Part shown: positions 1-8,694 of the stretch, piece after piece
How positions within the stretch are numbered: the stretch's first letter is position 1
Layout of the letters: each line of letters begins with the position of its first letter
Program-made: the position numbers and the translations under genes
NCBI RefSeq assembly: GCF_041737375.1
Contig: NZ_JBGSRV010000010.1
Location: 186,001 to 250,000 of the forward strand
DNA length: 64,000 bases
Reading direction: 5' to 3'
Origin: Vampirovibrio sp041737375
Lineage (GTDB): Bacteria > Cyanobacteriota > Vampirovibrionia > Vampirovibrionales > Vampirovibrionaceae
Notes under the pieces: generated by a model
Seen by the model: the letters and a program-made list of their open reading frames with translations, nothing else
What the model was told of the DNA's origin: nothing
Database searches by the model: none

Positions 1-111
1 GATACCAACCTGGTGATGTCCACCATCATTTTGTCGGCGTTCATGCTGGTGTTGGGAAACTTGCTGGCGGATATTCTGCTAAAGTTTGCCGATCCCCGGA
101 TTGAGCTATGA
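1..111 (+). CDS. ABC peptide transporter permease, DppB-type (3' end only)
   Basis: Only the last 36 codons lie in the window. They encode a hydrophobic final membrane segment (STIILSAFMLVLGNLLADIL) and a short tail ending DPRIEL, the usual ending of DppB/OppB-type inner-membrane permeases (DPRI-x). The stop codon overlaps the ATG of the next permease gene (ATGA), as expected for the two permease subunits of a dipeptide/oligopeptide importer. The assignment rests on this tail and on the neighbour, so the substrate cannot be given. Confidence 0.75.
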   Translation, partial: DTNLVMSTIILSAFMLVLGNLLADILLKFADPRIEL

Positions 112-1235
112 GAAGGGCCTTGGGCATGTGGAAGCCGCTAAAAAACAACCCGGAACTGGATTTGCTCCGAAAAATGCTGAACCGGCTTTACCGGGATCGG
201 GCGGCGTTTGTGGCCTTGGTGGTACTCATTGGCTTGTATCTAGCCGTCGCGCTGGCCGATTTACTGGCCCCTTACAGTGAATCTCACTTTGACCGCACGC
301 TGGCCAAAGCCCCGCCCACCCCCATTTATATGCTGGATGAAGGCGGGGGCCTGAGTTGGCCCTATGTGTTTCGGTATCAAAAAAGCTATAACCCGGCCAC
401 TTTTACTCAGGAGTTTTCCCCTGAGCTGGATCAAAAATATTACCTGCGCCTGTTTCCGGCAGCGGAACCTTATAAACTGTTTGGCCTGATTCCCGGCAAT
501 ATTCGCCTGCTTGGGGTGGAGGCCCCTGCCCAGATTTCTCTGCTGGGCAATGATATTAATGGCCGGGATGTGTTTTCCCGCATGTTGTACGGGGGCCAAA
601 TCTCTTTAACCATTGGCTTTTTAAGCTTGTTCATTGTGTTTCCCATTGGCATGGTTTATGGGGGATTGGCCGGTTATTTTGGCGGCAAAGTGGATGAACT
701 GATGATGCGCTTTGCCGAAATCGTAATGTCCATTCCCAGTTTTTTCCTGTTGATTGGGTTAGCGGCCATTCTGCCGCCGGGACTGCCCAGTACCCAACGC
801 TTTGCGCTGGTGGTGCTGATTCTGGCCTTTATCGGCTGGGCAGGGCTGAGCCGGGTCATTCGGGGCATGGTACTCTCCATTAAAAATGAGGAGTTTATCG
901 ACTCCAGCCGAGCCATTGGGCTGAACCCGTTTACCATCATTGTACGCCACATTTTGCCCCAAACCACCAGCTATTTAATGGTGGCCATGACCCTCAGCGT
1001 ACCGGGCTACATTCTGGCAGAATCGGGTTTGAGCTTTTTGGGTCTGGGCATTCAGCAGCCCGATGCCAGTTGGGGCAACATGCTGAAGGAGGCTCAGGAT
1101 ATCAGCAATATTATTGAGCGCCCCTGGATGCTGATGCCCGGCTTCCTGATTTTTATGGCCGTACTGGCGTTTAACGTGGTGGGCGATGCGGTTCGGGATA
1201 TTCTGGATCCCAAATCCCGAGTGGCCCGCCGTTAA
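108..1235 (+). CDS. ABC peptide transporter permease, DppC/OppC-type
   Basis: Second inner-membrane permease of a dipeptide/oligopeptide ABC importer, 375 residues. A first membrane helix (about residues 33-53) is followed by a long periplasmic stretch (about 55-145), longer than in typical DppC and closer to the YejE/OppC subgroup. Then comes the family motif LLGNDINGRDVFSRMLYGG (about 145-163), a cluster of membrane helices, and the EAA loop contacting the ATPase (SSRAIGLNPFTIIVRHILP, about 266-284). The end, VVGDAVRDILDPKSR, is also typical. The start overlaps the preceding permease stop by ATGA, implying translational coupling. No ATPase gene follows here, so those subunits and the binding protein must lie upstream or elsewhere. 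Confidence 0.9.
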   Translation: MRRALGMWKPLKNNPELDLLRKMLNRLYRDRAAFVALVVLIGLYLAVALADLLAPYSESHFDRTLAKAPPTPIYMLDEGGGLSWPYVFRYQKSYNPATFTQEFSPELDQKYYLRLFPAAEPYKLFGLIPGNIRLLGVEAPAQISLLGNDINGRDVFSRMLYGGQISLTIGFLSLFIVFPIGMVYGGLAGYFGGKVDELMMRFAEIVMSIPSFFLLIGLAAILPPGLPSTQRFALVVLILAFIGWAGLSRVIRGMVLSIKNEEFIDSSRAIGLNPFTIIVRHILPQTTSYLMVAMTLSVPGYILAESGLSFLGLGIQQPDASWGNMLKEAQDISNIIERPWMLMPGFLIFMAVLAFNVVGDAVRDILDPKSRVARR

Positions 1236-1270
1236 AATAAAACCAAACCCAACTTTAAAACCCAAAAAAT

Positions 1271-1305
1271 AAAAAAGGCAAACCCGGCTATAGCCTGGAT
1301 TTGCC
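1271..1305 (-). terminator. Rho-independent terminator of the 1347-2651 gene
   Basis: On the minus strand a hairpin with stem GGCAAA/TTTGCC and an inner GCC/GGC pairing is followed by a run of six T and a second T-rich stretch. It lies about 40 bases past the stop of the minus-strand gene. It may also slow transcription coming from the permease gene. Confidence 0.7.
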
Positions 1306-1346
1306 TCTCTGGGAGGTTCCCTCACTTCCCACAAATCGAATGCCCG

Positions 1347-2651
1347 TTAAGCCCAAACAAGCGGGGCTTTTTGCGCCGCACTGGCACTGGCCGCCGCAAA
1401 CCGGCTTGGCCCTGTGGCGGGTGCGCTTACTGCTTGCATCAACAAGGGCGTAAAGTCCCGAAAGGGAAATGGAGTTTCTGCCACCCCACCGGCCACCGCA
1501 GACTTTTTCTCGGCGGCTTTTTCAGAATCATTGTTGCGATACCCAATGCCGGTGCGATAACCGGAGAAGGCAAAGAAAATGGGGATAAACGGCTCCATAA
1601 TTTCCATACCCGCCAAAGCCAAGGCCGTGGGTAAATCATCCAGATGCAAAATCGCATCAGCGAATTCCACCCGGCGTTTTTCCGGCTTTTCGTAGGGGTC
1701 AGGCGCTTTGCCCTGCATTTTGTCAAACATGGGGTTCACCACGGTTTCGCCCAGCCGGTTGGCAATTTTACCGCCGCCCACAATGCCCACGCTTAAGCCG
1801 GCTCCAATAATGCCAAATTTACCCAAACGGGCACCCACTGGCCCCAAGGCCTGAAGCCCTTTATGAACCACCGGCAACTCAACGGCAACCAACCCGGCAG
1901 ACGCCCCCACCGCACACAAGGCAATGTTGGCGATAAACTGAAAAATCCCTTCCTTGCACATATTGACGGTGGCATCCGGGTCTGTCACCCGGTTCACTTT
2001 ATTGGCGGCCATACCGCCCAGTAACCCGCTAACCACCGAGGCCAAGCCGGTGGCGAAAAAGTTGAGCATCTTCCAAACTTCCCCGGTTCGCTCTTGCATA
2101 TCCCCTTTCAGTTCCACCTTGGTTAATTTTTTCCAAATGGCTTTTGGCAACTGAAACCCGTTCTCATATTGCAGCGGCTCACTATCACCCAGCGGAAAAA
2201 TATCGTTCAGGTGCTGCTGTCGAAGTTTGGAGCTGAGGGCTGAATGCTCTTGAATCCCTTTAATCAGCGTTTTAAAATCCCCCACTTGCAACTGTTTTTT
2301 TAAATGGAACGGGGAACTGGCCAGCCAGTTTTTAATAGCCGGGTACGTCTCTTTGTATTCGGTCAGTTTTTGGCCCAGCGCTTTCATCTCATAATCAATC
2401 AGCTTTTTGGCCGGGGGGCGCATCAGTACGCTGGCGGCGGCCACGGTGCCCAAAGCCGTTGCGCCTAACACAATGCCATCCCGAATCACCGTTTGCTTGC
2501 GCGCTTGGGGGGTGGCCTTCCAGGTATCGTAACCCATCAGGGCGCCTAAACCGGCCAATCCGGTAAGGCCCGCCACTTTACTATAAGCACGAACCACATT
2601 GGGTTGATCCAGATAGTGACCGATTGCTCTTGCCTGAACCGCCAAACTCAT
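1347..2651 (-). CDS. Hypothetical multi-spanning membrane protein
   Basis: 434-residue protein that I do not recognise. It has several glycine- and alanine-rich hydrophobic segments (about residues 26-42, 58-78, 195-215, 232-256 and 270-296), consistent with a polytopic or membrane-inserting protein. A charged region lies at about 85-190 and an Ala/Ser/Pro-rich tail closes it. There is no N-terminal signal peptide. The start has a clear AGGAG about nine bases upstream and a terminator follows the stop. It is divergent from the gene at 2948, and three Fur-box-like palindromes lie in the shared upstream region, so metal-responsive control is possible (inference). Confidence 0.6.
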   Translation of the reverse strand: MSLAVQARAIGHYLDQPNVVRAYSKVAGLTGLAGLGALMGYDTWKATPQARKQTVIRDGIVLGATALGTVAAASVLMRPPAKKLIDYEMKALGQKLTEYKETYPAIKNWLASSPFHLKKQLQVGDFKTLIKGIQEHSALSSKLRQQHLNDIFPLGDSEPLQYENGFQLPKAIWKKLTKVELKGDMQERTGEVWKMLNFFATGLASVVSGLLGGMAANKVNRVTDPDATVNMCKEGIFQFIANIALCAVGASAGLVAVELPVVHKGLQALGPVGARLGKFGIIGAGLSVGIVGGGKIANRLGETVVNPMFDKMQGKAPDPYEKPEKRRVEFADAILHLDDLPTALALAGMEIMEPFIPIFFAFSGYRTGIGYRNNDSEKAAEKKSAVAGGVAETPFPFRDFTPLLMQAVSAPATGPSRFAAASASAAQKAPLVWA

Positions 2652-2712
2652 ACAAACCCACTCCTAACTAAAATCAACGTGCCGGGGAGGCGTCCCCAAA
2701 CTTCTCTCTTAA

Positions 2713-2786
2713 TGAGAACTTCTCTCAACAAATAGGATTAAATGATAAATATTCTCAATTGTAAACCCAGTTGAGATTAATTCTCA
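2713..2786. promoter_or_regulatory. Three Fur-family-like operator palindromes
   Basis: Three 15-base sequences of the 7-1-7 form TGAGAAT-N-ATTCTCA lie at 2713-2727 (TGAGAACTTCTCTCA), 2743-2757 (TGATAAATATTCTCA) and 2772-2786 (TGAGATTAATTCTCA). Their start-to-start spacing is 30 and 29 bases, close to three helical turns. Arms agree in five or six of seven positions. This pattern is known for Fur-family repressors. They sit between divergent genes (starts at 2651 and 2948) in an AT-rich region. The protein that binds is not identified here. Confidence 0.5.
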
Positions 2787-2947
2787 TAAAAAACTTGCTA
2801 CTGCTGTTTTTTTCTTTTAAAAATAAAGTAAGAAATAATCATTTGGTTTCATATCGCCTCCTTTTTCAAAGGGTGTTTCAATTTTTATACGTACGCCCGT
2901 CAAGGGCTTCTCTGCCATATGCTTTACCTTATGTAAGGAGTCCAGCC

Positions 2948-3787
2948 ATGTCTTTTGCGCTTACGCCTCATTCCAAAGCCATCAGTGCTTCTAATTCTGC
3001 TTTTGCGCCCATCCCCAAAAAAGGATTTTTCTCCAGACAGCCCGCCGAAAAATCATCCAAACCCAGGGACACATTCCAGCGCCATGGATTAACCCGTGAA
3101 CCGCTCAGCGTTCAAAACCAGCGAGTCACGACTCGGGAAATTTTTGAAACCACTCGCCACAAGAGCGAAAGAGCGGATGGGAACCCTTATGGCTTTCACA
3201 ACTACAGCCTGAAATACGTTTTATTTCACAAGCCCAGCGGCAACTACTTCAAAATTGATCGCAGCAAGTACCCTCAAGTCATTAGCAATGAGGAAGCCGC
3301 CAAGCAAGACACTCGTCATTATAAAGATAACAACCGGGCCATTTTTGTGGATGGCTTTCATCAGGTACTCCATGCCGGTGGCACCTTCCTGTCTCAAAAA
3401 GATGGGCCAGTGTGGGTACGACTGAATGGACCGGTGGTATGGCCCCTGGATTTTTCCGAAACCAAATCGGAAGCGATTCCCCCTTTGCTTGAAAAACCCA
3501 TCCGGGCTCAGGCTCAGCAAATTGGAGATTTTCTGAAAGCAAACGGCACTGCGGCTTCCAAAAAAACCTCTCCCTGGCAAGAAATTATTCGCCAGCTTCA
3601 TAAAGAAACGGCGGCGCGCTTTAGCAATCAGCCTGAAAAAAAGCCCAGACAAATGGGCGATATTATTGTGCAACTCAGCAGCTTGCAACCCGATGGCTAT
3701 GTGCTTGGTAAAGAGCTTGAACTCTTTCCATCCGAGGATTTACCCAAACTATGGGCTCAAAAAAGACTTAATACAGAAGAAGACTAA
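2948..3787 (+). CDS. Hypothetical protein (279 aa)
   Basis: Unrecognised soluble protein. The frame is open further upstream, but the ATG at 2948 has AAGGAG at a good distance and the upstream part is AT-rich and translates to low-complexity sequence. The N-terminal 45 residues are Ser/Lys/Pro-rich and look disordered, with no signal peptide. The middle holds a possible folded domain with many aromatic residues (YGFHNYSLKYVLFHKPSGNYF, in part). A basic, Gln-rich segment follows at about 190-230. It begins about 160 bases downstream of the Fur-like palindromes and is followed 45 bases later by another unknown gene, so the two may be co-transcribed. Confidence 0.6.
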   Translation: MSFALTPHSKAISASNSAFAPIPKKGFFSRQPAEKSSKPRDTFQRHGLTREPLSVQNQRVTTREIFETTRHKSERADGNPYGFHNYSLKYVLFHKPSGNYFKIDRSKYPQVISNEEAAKQDTRHYKDNNRAIFVDGFHQVLHAGGTFLSQKDGPVWVRLNGPVVWPLDFSETKSEAIPPLLEKPIRAQAQQIGDFLKANGTAASKKTSPWQEIIRQLHKETAARFSNQPEKKPRQMGDIIVQLSSLQPDGYVLGKELELFPSEDLPKLWAQKRLNTEED

Positions 3788-3832
3788 ACCAAACATGCTC
3801 TATGGTTGAAACAGTGAGGGGGAAATATATTT

Positions 3833-4276
3833 ATGTTAGGTTTTCACGCTCAGTCCATGGTGTCTCATCAATGCCATCCGCCCAAAACCGGCAATGCGAC
3901 CCCAAAAAACCAGACACATCTAAAACCATCCGCCTGCGCTGTCTTGGAAAGCGCTCAAGCAGAAGGGAGAACCAGAAGCAGTTTGGCCAGACTCCAGCAA
4001 AGTCATCTGGTGCGAGACAGAATAACTGACAACGACTTTATACTGGATCGAGAAGCGCTTAAGAAGCTGAAACCGCCTCAAGGCCAATGGATTACCGTAC
4101 ACAAGATAGAGCAGGAAGGGATGACAGTAGAACGTTTTATCCCGCCCCCAAAAGCGCCCTACACGTTAACCATTAAAGCCCAGCGAATTAGCCCGGTTTC
4201 GGCCAAAAAGCCAGAGTATTTAAAAATTCCCTTTGATGAAAACGGAGAAACCCACCGGCTGATGGTGATTGTTTAG
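3833..4276 (+). CDS. Hypothetical protein (147 aa)
   Basis: Unrecognised small protein. The start ATG is preceded by a GAGGGGG sequence about ten bases upstream. The first 60 residues are polar and low in predicted structure; the second half (FILDREALKKLK... through ERFIPPPKAPYTL...) looks like a small beta-rich domain ending in hydrophobic LMVIV. It follows the gene at 2948 by 45 bases on the same strand with no terminator visible between them. Family and function are unknown. The intergenic stretch after it shows no clear terminator. Confidence 0.5.
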   Translation: MLGFHAQSMVSHQCHPPKTGNATPKNQTHLKPSACAVLESAQAEGRTRSSLARLQQSHLVRDRITDNDFILDREALKKLKPPQGQWITVHKIEQEGMTVERFIPPPKAPYTLTIKAQRISPVSAKKPEYLKIPFDENGETHRLMVIV

Positions 4277-4438
4277 CGCCACTGGTTTACAGGCACAGAG
4301 GTTCCTCCGGGTTACTAAGTGAGGTTCTTCAGTCCTCAAAACCAGGCTGAATGATCAGCAAAATCTATGGACGCCTGCCCAGAGATTCAAGCACTTTCCG
4401 CAATCAAATTCAGGGTCATCAACACGCTGAATTTGAAA

Positions 4439-4921
4439 TTAAGGCTTGGCAGCAGACGTTTGCGCCTGCTCTCGTGTGCGCTCCATATGCTCAGCCAGGT
4501 CTTTTACATAATGAACCGCATGTTTCAACGATTCTTCCAGCACGGCTCGGCCTTCCACATCAACGGCTTGGCCTTCCTCGTTCAAGGGTTGCCAGTTCAT
4601 GCGAAATTGCACCACCGGGGTGGCCTTGGGGTCATCCTGAGCCGGGGGAATTAAAGCATTATACACATCGCCCTGAAACAGGGGGTGTTCTACCAATTGA
4701 TAACGTACCTCACCCAACCGCTCGTCAATAGTAATACGCTCCCGAAGCGGGAAGCCCTGAATCAGAATTTCACGCACCGCGAACGATTCGGTGCTTTCCA
4801 CAAAACTGAACGAGTCTACGCCTTGCATATAGCGATCCGGGTGTTCCACCCGATCCAGCAACACATTCCAAATGGTTTGCAACGGGGCGTTCACCGGAAC
4901 GAAATATTCAAGCTTGGGCAT
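4439..4921 (-). CDS. SRPBCC-family protein (DUF1857/AtaL-like)
   Basis: 160-residue protein that looks like the START/Bet v1 (SRPBCC) fold. It starts with the typical strand of a ligand-cavity protein (KLEYFVPVNAPLQTIWNVLLDRVEHPDRY), has alternating beta strands in the middle, and closes with a long helix (about 125-150) that would cover the pocket. The order resembles the DUF1857/AtaL-like subgroup. Ligand and role are unknown. A GGAG lies about nine bases before the ATG. It is downstream of prs on the same strand, but the 225-base gap argues for separate transcription. Confidence 0.6.
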   Translation of the reverse strand: MPKLEYFVPVNAPLQTIWNVLLDRVEHPDRYMQGVDSFSFVESTESFAVREILIQGFPLRERITIDERLGEVRYQLVEHPLFQGDVYNALIPPAQDDPKATPVVQFRMNWQPLNEEGQAVDVEGRAVLEESLKHAVHYVKDLAEHMERTREQAQTSAAKP

Positions 4922-5146
4922 AGCAACACTCCTTTACTGTGGGAGTTTATGATACGGGAAATAAAAGGACCGGTCTATGCGCGACCCCACTGGCCCAACA
5001 CAGCGAAGGTGTTAGGCTGGATATTTAAAAGCACGGCCCTGTAAACAGGCCAGCAACGGGCTTCAAAAAGCCAACAGTCAGCAACCAGCCAACGATTCAG
5101 GCTTTATAACAAGATAACGCCAAGTAGCCCAAAAGGGAGTGAGGAG

Positions 5147-6163
5147 TTATTGAAACATCTCGCTCACCGACTGATGATCGTGGATTCGCCCAATGGCCTC
5201 TCCCAAAATGGGGGCCACCGACAGCTGAACAATCTTGCCTTGGCGTTCCAGCTCCAAAGCCTCCGGGCTAAGCGGGATGGAATTGGTGACAATCACTTCC
5301 TTAAAGACGGAATTGGCAATACGCTCCACCGCAGGCCCCGAAAAAACAGGGTGCGCGGACATGGCATACACTGCATCGGCGCCTTCATCCAAAATCAGTT
5401 TAGCGGCAGAGCAAACCGTGCCCGCCGTATCAATCATGTCATCTACAATCACAGCGGTTTTATTGCGTACATCACCAATAATATTAAAAACTTCGGCCAC
5501 ATTATGGGCGCTACGACGTTTGTCAATAATGGCAATGGGGGCGTTCAATTTTTTGGCGTAAACACGGGCTCGTTCCACCCCGCCGGCATCCGGGCTAACC
5601 ACCACAATATTTTCCAGATTTTTTTGCTGGATATAGCGCAGCAAAACCGGGGTGGCATACAAGTGATCCACCAGAATGTTAAAAAAGCCTTGCAACTGGC
5701 CGGTATGCAAATCCATAGCCACCACCCGTGTGGCCCCAGCCGTTGTAATAATATCAGCCATCAGCTTGGCGGAAATGGGTTCTCTGCCAGCGGTTTTGCG
5801 ATCCTGGCGGGCATAGCCGTAATAGGGAATCACAGCGGTAATAGTATTGGCGCTGGCCCGTTTCAGGGCATCAATAATCATCAGCAACTCAATAATGTTG
5901 TCGTTCACCGGATTACAGGTGGGTTGCACAATAAAGGCATCACAGCCACGCACGTTTTCCTTAATCTGAACGTAGGTTTCCCCATCGCTAAAGTTTTTGA
6001 TTTCAACTTTGCTTAACTCGGTACCCAGATAACGGGCAATTTCATGGGCCAGCTGAGGGTTGGCTCTGCCGGTAAATATTTTTACCTTGCTGGTGTCGTG
6101 AATGCCACTTTCAATTTCCAGATCGGGCAAACGAAGCTCGATAGCCAAGTCGTTATCCTCCAT
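5147..6163 (-). CDS. prs: Ribose-phosphate pyrophosphokinase
   Basis: Makes PRPP from ribose 5-phosphate and ATP in the cytoplasm, feeding purine, pyrimidine, His, Trp and NAD synthesis. Seen: the N-terminal motif FTGRANPQLAHEIARYLG, NFSDGE, the ATP-contacting GYARQDRK, the catalytic region MDLHTGQLQGFF, SPDAGGVERAR, and the PRPP-binding loop VIVDDMIDTAGT. Bacterial enzymes are usually 310-320 residues; this one is 338 because of about 25 extra N-terminal residues. The ATG at 6163 has only a weak ribosome site. A TTG five codons later (6148) is preceded by GGAGG at ideal spacing and could be the true start. Confidence 0.95.
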   Translation of the reverse strand: MEDNDLAIELRLPDLEIESGIHDTSKVKIFTGRANPQLAHEIARYLGTELSKVEIKNFSDGETYVQIKENVRGCDAFIVQPTCNPVNDNIIELLMIIDALKRASANTITAVIPYYGYARQDRKTAGREPISAKLMADIITTAGATRVVAMDLHTGQLQGFFNILVDHLYATPVLLRYIQQKNLENIVVVSPDAGGVERARVYAKKLNAPIAIIDKRRSAHNVAEVFNIIGDVRNKTAVIVDDMIDTAGTVCSAAKLILDEGADAVYAMSAHPVFSGPAVERIANSVFKEVIVTNSIPLSPEALELERQGKIVQLSVAPILGEAIGRIHDHQSVSEMFQ

Positions 6164-6552
6164 TAGGGTACCTATAGTTCGATTAAGTTTCGATTAACGA
6201 GGTGCTGTTAACGAGAGGGGATAGTTTAAGACGCTTTTTCCTTCGATTGGTGTCGTTGGCAATAAAACCGGCGAGAGGGTAAAAAAGGCTGACCTGCTGA
6301 CGTTGGGCAGAACTTTATGGGCATACCCTTTACAGAAGGGCCTTTGTAGTAAATTACCCGTGCCTTTTTTATGAGGGTGTTTGTATAAAAAGAGTAGCAG
6401 AAAAAAAAATGCTTTTCAGCCTATAAATGGCTTAAATCGACAAAATTTGTATACATGGGCCATTGTATTTAGGGGGAGAAAGTTCCAACATTATTTCAAG
6501 TCATCCGACTTGAGGTCACCATTGAAAAAATAAAGAGGAAGGGGTCGTTTAA
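6164..6552. other. Intergenic region between divergent prs and lipoprotein genes
   Basis: 389 bases with no convincing gene. It must carry the promoters for prs (leftward) and for the lipoprotein (rightward). It is AT-rich near 6370-6450, with an A tract at about 6401. No riboswitch or strong inverted repeat stands out by eye. Confidence 0.4.
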
Positions 6553-7086
6553 ATGAAATTATGGAAGCAACCCGCCATTGGCGTTTATTTTACTGTGCTG
6601 GCACTGGTTTTCAGCTTAACCGGGTGCACAAAAACCGATACAACCAGCAGTAGGGCTCCCAGTACCGGGCAATCTGAAGTGCGGGAAATGCCCGAACAAA
6701 CTAAGACAGGATGGACAGAGGCCACCCAGAAAGCGGAAACCGGTCTACAAAAAATAGCGGCCAGCAGTAATCAGGCTTTAAAAAAACTAGGCGTCAATTC
6801 TCAATACGGACAAGCAGAGGAAAAAGAGTTTTTGAGCGCCTGTAAACAATCCTGTTTAAAGGAAAGCCCACAGTCACACCCCAATTCAAACAATGTGACC
6901 CATTTCTGTGAGCTGTATTGCGGCTGTACCCACGACAACCTGGAAACCAAAGTGCCTTTTAATGATTTACAGGCTTACACCAACGGCCAAACCAGCAAAT
7001 CCAATCAGGCCATCATCGAAATCCGGGATCAGTGTGTGCGAGACGCCCATGCGGCCACTCAAAAATCCAGCGAGGGGCGCTCCTAG
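6553..7086 (+). CDS. Small lipoprotein with a cysteine-rich C-terminal domain
   Basis: 177-residue exported lipoprotein of unknown role. The N-terminus has basic residues, a hydrophobic core and a lipobox LTGC (Cys 25). A Ser/Thr/Gln-rich linker follows. The C-terminal domain (about 100-165) has six cysteines in a CKQSC...CELYCGC...C pattern, suggesting disulfides or metal binding in the periplasm. The ribosome site AGAGGAAGGGG precedes the ATG. The gene stands alone and ends at a hairpin terminator shared with the convergent gene. Confidence 0.75.
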   Translation: MKLWKQPAIGVYFTVLALVFSLTGCTKTDTTSSRAPSTGQSEVREMPEQTKTGWTEATQKAETGLQKIAASSNQALKKLGVNSQYGQAEEKEFLSACKQSCLKESPQSHPNSNNVTHFCELYCGCTHDNLETKVPFNDLQAYTNGQTSKSNQAIIEIRDQCVRDAHAATQKSSEGRS

Positions 7087-7103
7087 CGTTTTTCGCAGTA
7101 ACC

Positions 7104-7138
7104 AAAAAGCCCCCTGACCACAATGGCAGGGGGCTTTT
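7104..7138. terminator. Bidirectional terminator
   Basis: A 12-base perfect stem (AAAAGCCCCCTG / CAGGGGGCTTTT) with an 11-base loop sits between the convergent ends of the lipoprotein gene (7086) and the proline-rich gene (7151). A and T runs flank the stem, so it can work in both directions. Confidence 0.85.
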
Positions 7139-7150
7139 GAAATATCACCA

Positions 7151-8146
7151 TTAAAACAACTGATTGATCTTGTCCAGACCCTCTGAGGTAATGGAATACT
7201 CAGTCACCTCAGCCATCCCGGTCAGGTCAGGCACCATCGACAGGTACCCCTGAGACAGCACCGATTCCAAAGTACTGTGATTAACCGGGGTGAGGCCGGA
7301 TTTCACCAGATTGGAATTAATTCGCTTTAAAGAAAAGCTTTCCTGATATTCCATCTGGTTTAAATAATAGGAAGCCAATAACAGATAGTCTTCTGAACTC
7401 CCGGCGTTGGCTTGCTCGCACAAGTCGGCCAAGGAAGATACCAGGCTTAAATCGGCTGAATATCGGGATGATTCCAATTCCGCAGATTTCTCCAGCAAAG
7501 CGGGCTGACGCTGTTCCACCGGGGTTTCTAAATCGCGCATTACGGTGTCCATCACCGATTCAAAATCATCCTGCGGCCCTTGCAGATTTGCGGCGGGAGA
7601 GGAGGGCGCAACGGCTTCTGGTGAGCTTGGCACCACCGACAAAACGGGCGCTGGTGCTGGAGCCGGGGCTTGGGCCGGAGCGAGTGGGGGCAAGTCCACA
7701 GCAGCCATTGGCTGTGGCTCCACGGGAGGGGAAGGCGGGGCTTCCACCACGGGTAATGGTTCGGGTGCCGGAGGCGCTACCGGCGGAGCCGCCACGGGTG
7801 CTGGTGCTTCCAGCGGGGGAACTGAAACTGGGGCTGGTGCTGGAACAGGAGCTGGCTGAGGTTGAGCCACCACCGGTGGTGGGGCCTCCACCACGGGGGG
7901 AGCAGGATCAACAACAGGCGCTAGCGGCGGAATGATCTCTGCGGGAGGAAGCGGGGCTACGGCCACAGGCTCTTCCGGCACGGCTGCCGCACGCGGCGGC
8001 AAACTAACGGGTACATAGCTGTCATCCAGCAGAATGCGAAACCATTTGTCCATTTGTTTTGAAATAAAATAAACGTCATCAGATGAAAGATTGATGAACA
8101 GCTCATCCTTCTTCAAGCTAATTTCGTAACTATGTTGAGCGTCCAT
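7151..8146 (-). CDS. Protein with a short N-terminal domain, long Pro/Ala linker and C-terminal helical domain
   Basis: 331-residue cytoplasmic-looking protein with three parts. Residues 1-45 form a small domain (YEISLKKDELFINLSSDD...QMDKWF) that is clearly related to the separate 42-residue protein encoded at 8361-8489. Residues about 50-190 are a Pro/Ala/Val/Glu linker, probably extended. Residues about 195-331 are a helical domain (DDFESVMDTVMRDLETP..., YLLLASYYLNQMEYQESF, and a winged-helix-like end). No signal peptide. The ribosome site AAGGAG lies about nine bases upstream. I do not recognise the family. Confidence 0.65.
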   Translation of the reverse strand: MDAQHSYEISLKKDELFINLSSDDVYFISKQMDKWFRILLDDSYVPVSLPPRAAAVPEEPVAVAPLPPAEIIPPLAPVVDPAPPVVEAPPPVVAQPQPAPVPAPAPVSVPPLEAPAPVAAPPVAPPAPEPLPVVEAPPSPPVEPQPMAAVDLPPLAPAQAPAPAPAPVLSVVPSSPEAVAPSSPAANLQGPQDDFESVMDTVMRDLETPVEQRQPALLEKSAELESSRYSADLSLVSSLADLCEQANAGSSEDYLLLASYYLNQMEYQESFSLKRINSNLVKSGLTPVNHSTLESVLSQGYLSMVPDLTGMAEVTEYSITSEGLDKINQLF

Positions 8147-8360
8147 GAACTCGACTCCTTGCCGCTGCGGCTGGCGGCCCTGCTTCTCTCATTTATAGCC
8201 CTGCAAGCAAGGGTATGTTCGCCGTAAAGGGGCCAATGGGTAATTCCAGGGGGATGTGTTTCATTATAAAATCACAAATGCCGCTTTGCATTCTACGGGT
8301 GGGGGAGATTTTGGCGGCGGGTGAGAAAGCGAGGCAAACCAGCTCGCTCCAGCTCAAAGG

Positions 8361-8489
8361 CTACTTATCTTCTTGGGTAACCAGCATATTGCGCCAGTTA
8401 TCCATCTGAGTCTCGATAAACTTGGCGTCATCACTCTTCAATTCCAGTTCCAAATCGCCTTTTTTCAGTTTAAAAACGTATTCGCTCAC
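8361..8489 (-). CDS. 42-residue protein, paralogue of the N-terminal domain at 7151-8146
   Basis: Short gene with a GTG start preceded by AGGATAGGGG. The product reads MSEYVFKLKKGDLELELKSD then DAKFIETQMDNWRNMLVTQEDK. It aligns without gaps to the start of the neighbouring 331-residue protein: Y-[IV]-x-LKK-[DG]-[ED]-L, then SDD, then F-I-x-x-QMD-[KN]-W. This match supports it as a real gene despite its size. It is about 215 bases upstream of that gene on the same strand. Function unknown; a stand-alone domain might compete with or partner the larger protein (inference). Confidence 0.7.
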   Translation of the reverse strand: MSEYVFKLKKGDLELELKSDDAKFIETQMDNWRNMLVTQEDK

Positions 8490-8639
8490 GTCTAGCCCCT
8501 ATCCTGTTCAGGCCCCATCCGGGGGAGGGACCTTTCATTTGACTTCAACTTTATTATAATACGCCGAACGGGTTTACAGAGACAGCTCGCAACTCAGAAT
8601 GAAGTTTGCAGGACGGGTTCAGACTTTTTCGCCCTGTTA

Positions 8640-8675
8640 AAAACCCCCTCTGCCCAAAAGGGTAAAGGGGGTTTT
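8640..8675 (-). terminator. Rho-independent terminator of the 8695-8937 gene
   Basis: Stem AAAACCCCCT / AGGGGGTTTT with a 16-base loop lies just past the minus-strand stop at 8695. The T run is short, being mostly the end of the stem. Confidence 0.65.
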
Positions 8676-8694
8676 AAGGTTTAAGAAAGAGTCT

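Noticed and set aside
2771..2947. Upstream extension of the 2948 gene
   Set aside because: AT-rich and low-complexity, includes one of the Fur-like palindromes; the ATG at 2948 has a better ribosome site.
5150..6016. 288-codon plus-strand frame antisense to prs
   Set aside because: It is the mirror of a highly conserved enzyme gene; the product is His/Asn/Gly-rich, typical of antisense frames.
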